Below, one piece after another: positions 61,131 to 64,000 of a DNA stretch of 64,000 bases. Each line of letters opens with the position of its first letter. Within the stretch, counting starts at the first letter, position 1. The translations under genes were made by a program, and so were the position numbers. Under the pieces are notes generated by a model that saw only the letters and a program-made list of their open reading frames with translations, was not told where the DNA came from and made no database searches. Source of the stretch: Acidaminobacter sp. JC074 (lineage in GTDB: Bacteria; Bacillota; Clostridia; Peptostreptococcales; Acidaminobacteraceae); the NCBI RefSeq assembly GCF_022496765.1, contig NZ_VANV01000012.1, positions 124,001 to 188,000 on the forward strand. Direction: 5' to 3'.

Positions 61131-61784
61131 TTACATATGTCTGTAAACGCCTTTTACAATACCAAGTACAGCCACATCTTTAGAATAGATTGGATTTAAT
61201 GATGAGTTTTCTGGTTGTAGTCTGATTTGGTCTTTTTCCTTATAGAAAGTCTTACAAGTTGCAGAATCATCCAATAAAGCGATAACAACATCACCATTTT
61301 TAGCTTCGTTCTGCTTTCTAACCAATACCAGGTCATGATCCATAATACCGATATCAATCATACTGTCGCCAGAGATCTTTAACATGAAATATTCACCATC
61401 GTCCACAAATTCTTTTGGAAGAGGGAAGTTGTCTTCTATGTTTTCTACTGCTAAGATAGGTTGACCAGCTGTAACCGTACCGACGATTGGTACCATAGAA
61501 ATGTTTGTTCGGTAATCATCTAATTGATGAACATTGGTTGAAATGTCATCATCTTTGAATTCTTCACCTGGTAACAGTATTTCAATTGCTCTCGGCTTAG
61601 TAGGGTCGCGTCTAATAAAGCCTTTTGCTTCTAATCGGTTAAGATGACCATGTACTGTAGACGTTGATTTCAAGCCAACTGCAGCACATATCTCACGTAC
61701 AGAAGGCGGATAACCCTTTTGTTGTACTTGACTTTGAATGTATTTTAGTATGTTTAATTGCTTTTCAGTAATTTCTTTGCTCAT
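61131..61784 (-). CDS. lexA: SOS repressor LexA
   Basis: Represses DNA damage genes and cleaves itself with RecA after damage. 217 residues; winged helix ([19 protein letters not shown]), self-cleavage site in TVTAGQPIL, catalytic Ser in ISGDSMID and Lys in [14 protein letters not shown] precedes the ATG. Divergent from a LysM gene with shared LexA boxes, as lexA-yneA in Bacillus. Confidence 0.97.
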   Translation of the reverse strand: MSKEITEKQLNILKYIQSQVQQKGYPPSVREICAAVGLKSTSTVHGHLNRLEAKGFIRRDPTKPRAIEILLPGEEFKDDDISTNVHQLDDYRTNISMVPIVGTVTAGQPILAVENIEDNFPLPKEFVDDGEYFMLKISGDSMIDIGIMDHDLVLVRKQNEAKNGDVVIALLDDSATCKTFYKEKDQIRLQPENSSLNPIYSKDVAVLGIVKGVYRHM

Positions 61785-61812
61785 ATTGGCCTCCTATCTA
61801 TTTACTATAACT

Positions 61813-61910
61813 AGTATACAATATAAATAAAAAAAAATCAAACATTCGTTCGTAAAAGTCTTTACAAAGAACGACTGTTCGGATATAATTAAAATACGAA
61901 CAGATGTTCA
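61813..61910. promoter_or_regulatory. Divergent SOS promoters with three LexA boxes
   Basis: Boxes of the form CGAAC-N4-GTTCG: CAAAC-ATTC-GTTCG (61839-61852), AGAAC-GACT-GTTCG (61868-61881) and CGAAC-AGAT-GTTCA (61897-61910), starting exactly 29 bp apart. Rightward promoter: TTTACA (61861-61866), 17 nt, TATAAT (61884-61889), with the second box in the spacer. Leftward lexA promoter: TTGATT (61841-61836), 17 nt, TATACT (61818-61813), with the first box on its -35. Both genes should be induced by DNA damage. Confidence 0.9.
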
Positions 61911-61921
61911 AGGAGGTTATA

Positions 61922-62242
61922 ATGACTAATATAAATACTATAAAGAAGAATAGAAGAAAAAGAAAAGCTAATAGAGTTACATTTGCACTAACTTTAATTT
62001 TTATAATCACATTTTTATCATTAATGATGACATTAGGTAATATGGATTCATATGGTGATGGTGATGTTGAATACGTTGAAATAACTGTAAGGGCAGGCGA
62101 TAGCTTATGGTCAATTGCTGATGAGGCAACACCTGATCACAGAGATTTAAGAGAAACTATGTATGAAATAGCAAAGGTGAATGAACTTGATGATGAAATA
62201 GTATATCCTGGTCAAGTATTACAAGTACCTAAAGTATATTAA
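61922..62242 (+). CDS. LysM domain membrane protein, YneA-like SOS division inhibitor
   Basis: 106 residues: basic N-terminus (KKNRRKRKANR), one membrane segment (about 21-40) and a C-terminal LysM domain (VRAGDSLWSIADEA, VNELDDEIVYPGQVLQVP) that binds peptidoglycan. The layout and the location next to lexA match YneA, which blocks cell division during the SOS response. The ATG at 61922 has AAGGAGG 5 nt upstream; an earlier ATG overlaps this site and LexA box 3. The function is inferred from layout and regulation. Confidence 0.88.
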   Translation: MTNINTIKKNRRKRKANRVTFALTLIFIITFLSLMMTLGNMDSYGDGDVEYVEITVRAGDSLWSIADEATPDHRDLRETMYEIAKVNELDDEIVYPGQVLQVPKVY

Positions 62243-62245
62243 GGA

Positions 62246-62267
62246 AAGCGAACAGTGTTCGCTTTTT
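62246..62267 (+). terminator. Terminator of the LysM gene
   Basis: AAGCGAAC (62246-62253), loop AGT, GTTCGCTT (62257-62264), then T-run. Confidence 0.85.
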
Positions 62268-62298
62268 TAGTTTTTTGTATTTACCTCTTCTAACACAA

Positions 62299-62372
62299 TG
62301 CAAAAGTTGCACTGAAGTCAGAATTTATCTTGTTTCATGCAATTGTGTTGCATAGAAAATAGGGGGTATATA
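62299..62372 (+). promoter_or_regulatory. Two TGCAA/TTGCA inverted repeats and candidate promoter
   Basis: TGCAA-AAG-TTGCA (62299-62311) and ATGCAA-TTGTG-TTGCAT (62337-62353), centres about 40 bp apart. A weak promoter TTGTGT (62343-62348), 18 nt, TATATA (62367-62372) has its -35 in the second repeat. Same arm sequence as the repeat on the -35 at 20129-20144. Confidence 0.5.
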
Positions 62373-62393
62373 AGTAATGACGGAGGTGGTCTT

Positions 62394-62966
62394 ATGAAGT
62401 TGAACGAGGAATATGTTATTATGAAGTCTTATAAGGTTATAACTTGGTTTATTGCTTATGTTGTGTTCTTTATGATATTTTGGAGTCATGTAAAATCTTT
62501 GAATGCTGGTGGTGTATTGTTTGTATATGAATGTATGTTATTGGTCTTTTTACTAAGATATCTAAGACAATACATTTATATCAGAACAGCTAAAATGATG
62601 GGCAAGGATGTTGAAGGTTCTTCATTAAGCTTGAATCCAACTTTCTGGAGCTCAAGTGAGTATAATTTAAAAGAAGTCCTAACAATGGAGTTAAGACCAA
62701 TGATAATCTTGACCACAGGTCAAATCATTGGCATATTAATCTCACACTTTGTATTCTCAGCAACCTTAATCACTCCAATTTTACTAGGTGGTCTTATTTT
62801 GTCACTTGCAGTGTATAATCAATCCTACATGATATTGTTTAGGTGTTTAAGACATGGTGAGTCTACATATAAGTATGGCTTTGAAGCGTTTAAAGTATAC
62901 CAGGGCGAAGGTTGGATAACATGGCCAACTGCAGAAAAGTTAATACGCATCATTTTGAATAATTAA
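62394..62966 (+). CDS. Integral membrane protein of unknown function
   Basis: 190 residues with four likely membrane helices (about 15-35, 40-57, 105-125 and 128-148) and a cytosolic C-terminal part ending in WITWPTAEKLIRIILNN. I do not recognise the family. The ATG at 62394 has GGAGGTGG 5 nt upstream; an earlier ATG at 62337 lies in the inverted repeat and is rejected. Monocistronic, with paired inverted repeats upstream that suggest tight regulation. Confidence 0.7.
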   Translation: MKLNEEYVIMKSYKVITWFIAYVVFFMIFWSHVKSLNAGGVLFVYECMLLVFLLRYLRQYIYIRTAKMMGKDVEGSSLSLNPTFWSSSEYNLKEVLTMELRPMIILTTGQIIGILISHFVFSATLITPILLGGLILSLAVYNQSYMILFRCLRHGESTYKYGFEAFKVYQGEGWITWPTAEKLIRIILNN

Positions 62967-62971
62967 TTAAA

Positions 62972-63003
62972 AAGGAGTAGTCGTTTTAAAATGACTACTC
63001 CTT
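62972..63003. terminator. Bidirectional hairpin between the membrane protein and recombinase genes
   Basis: AAGGAGTAGTC (62972-62982), 10-nt loop, GACTACTCCTT (62993-63003). The T-run is poor on the + side but A/T-rich sequence lies on both sides. Confidence 0.75.
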
Positions 63004-63008
63004 GTATT

Positions 63009-64000
63009 TTAGTTTTCCTCTTCATCTAGTAGCTCATATTGCTTGATGATATCTCTTTTAGCATTCTTTCTATGTGCTGAATAAAGCTGGGTTGTGGTTA
63101 CGTTGTCGTGATCCAGTAGATTCTGTACATCGTATATAGAAAAGCCGTATTGAATTAGTGATGATGCAGCAGTTGCTCTAAGTTTATGTGGGCTATAACC
63201 GGAGTCTCTGCTAGTTCCGAGTGCGATGGAAGTATATTTCTTAACCAGCTGCCTGATTGCTCTTTCTGTAATTCTTTTCTTCTGCATAGAAAGAAAAAGG
63301 GCATCTTTAAACTCATCATCCAATTCAGTTTCTTTAGGTCTTTCAAGTTCAATATAGTCATTGATAGCTTTTACGACTGAGTTGTTTAATGGCATATCAA
63401 TTTCTTTACCACGTTTTCTGTAGATCTTAAATTCGTTTCTAGAAAATGAGAAAGAAGAGATATTGAGTTGCTGGAGTTCTTTTAAACGCAGACCGAAGGT
63501 TGTGAAGAGTACCAGTATAGCCTTATCACGATATTTTGTTTTCTCCCAGTATTGGCGTTCTTTATCTGTAAGTCCTTGACCAGTTTCTACAGCTTGTAGC
63601 ATAAGTGCTACTTCCTCAACTTCAAGGCGTTTAATAGCATCAGGTTGAGGTTTAGGCAGCTTAATTGGATTAAGACCATCAACGATATTGTCTTTCATAA
63701 TTTCTTCTCTAAAGAGGAATTTGAACAGAACTGAAAGGGATGATTTTTTTCTTGAAAGAGAACGATTATGGTTTTCCATAAGTACAGTCGTATTGTCTTT
63801 TTCAATAAAGTAACGTGTACAATAGTCACCAATAAATCTGTTGACATCTCGAGCTCTAATAGAAGCGAACTCTTTTTCAGTTATTGCATCTGTGGTTTCA
63901 GCAGTAGTGATTCTAGTTTCGTTTACAAGATACTTACAAAAGAAGAGTAGGTCTTGTAGATAGGCCAACCTACTTGTTATGGCAATTGCGTTTTTTAGAT
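63009..64000 (-). CDS. Tyrosine recombinase XerC-like (5' end outside window)
   Basis: Phage integrase-family recombinase. The frame remains open to the right edge (LKNAIAITSRLAYLQDLLFF), so the true start lies beyond 64000 and the TTG at 63968 is internal. The catalytic residues are present: Arg in FGLRLKEL, HxxR in SPHKLRATAA, His in LLDHDNVTTTQ and the nucleophile Tyr in QLYSAH. Could be a chromosome dimer resolution enzyme or a stand-alone integrase; no attachment site or mobile genes are seen nearby. Confidence 0.9.
   Translation of the reverse strand, partial: LKNAIAITSRLAYLQDLLFFCKYLVNETRITTAETTDAITEKEFASIRARDVNRFIGDYCTRYFIEKDNTTVLMENHNRSLSRKKSSLSVLFKFLFREEIMKDNIVDGLNPIKLPKPQPDAIKRLEVEEVALMLQAVETGQGLTDKERQYWEKTKYRDKAILVLFTTFGLRLKELQQLNISSFSFSRNEFKIYRKRGKEIDMPLNNSVVKAINDYIELERPKETELDDEFKDALFLSMQKKRITERAIRQLVKKYTSIALGTSRDSGYSPHKLRATAASSLIQYGFSIYDVQNLLDHDNVTTTQLYSAHRKNAKRDIIKQYELLDEEEN

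Noticed and set aside
62246-62264. A fourth LexA box after the LysM gene
   Set aside because: CGAAC and GTTCG are separated by three bases instead of four and form the stem of a terminator.
63186-63950. Plus-strand frames opposite the right-edge recombinase
   Set aside because: They are mirror frames of a well-supported coding region, without ribosome binding sites or homology.
63009-64000. Integrase of a mobile element inserted here
   Set aside because: No attachment site repeats, tRNA gene, or phage/ICE genes are visible; the element, if any, would lie beyond the window.

Overview
The window is a low-GC, densely packed chromosomal segment from a spore-forming member of the Firmicutes, most likely an anaerobe of the class Clostridia. 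The evidence is Spo0A, strong AGGAGG ribosome binding sites, short intergenic regions, a ferredoxin-dependent 2-oxoacid oxidoreductase, a two-subunit glycine decarboxylase P protein and a Bacillus-type LexA. No rRNA, tRNA, CRISPR array, prophage or insertion sequence was recognised. Both edges cut a gene: xseA at the left, a tyrosine recombinase at the right.

Region 1 (1-11.4 kb) is one long + strand transcription unit: xseA-xseB-ispA-PAP2-like gene, a ~560-nt structured non-coding stretch, a small four-helix membrane protein, then dxs-tlyA-argR-recN-spo0A, a GGDEF protein and a tyrosine recombinase-like protein. The non-coding stretch and membrane gene fit OLE RNA (ornate large extremophilic RNA) and its partner OapA in their characteristic isoprenoid/spo0A operon. 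This is the most remarkable system in the window. Region 2 (11.4-20 kb) holds deoB-pdp (nucleoside catabolism), a lipoprotein, scpA-scpB-rluB-acetyltransferase, and two membrane-anchored proteins, one a probable zinc metallopeptidase. Region 3 (20-28 kb) has a ferredoxin:2-oxoacid oxidoreductase operon behind an unusually repeat-rich 390-bp leader, then an RpiR regulator, cmk-plsC-ispH-rpsA and cheR. On the opposite strand past cheR lie two 58-codon genes; one is a YjfB-like motility protein with a near-perfect sigma-D promoter.

Region 4 (28.6-42.5 kb) is centred on amino acids and one-carbon metabolism: dsdA, a barstar-like protein, pepF, a GntR/MocR-like regulator, degV, then lipA and lplA divergent from a glycine-riboswitch-controlled gcvT-gcvH-gcvPA-gcvPB-glyA operon. 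LipA and LplA supply the lipoyl group that GcvH needs. Region 5 (42.5-49 kb) has bioY-bioA-bioD (minus strand) with a clear BirA operator, a DUF975 membrane protein, and an AraC regulator divergent from a large putative glycoside hydrolase.

Region 6 (49-64 kb) runs DUF2161 protein-miaB-mutS-mutL-miaA-hfq-YnbB-like lyase-lepB-LUD protein, then a phosphotransferase-like protein, a hypothetical protein, a divergent lexA / LysM pair with three evenly spaced LexA boxes, an unknown membrane protein and a tyrosine recombinase. Many genes end in clear hairpin-plus-T-run terminators, and several convergent pairs share one terminator.
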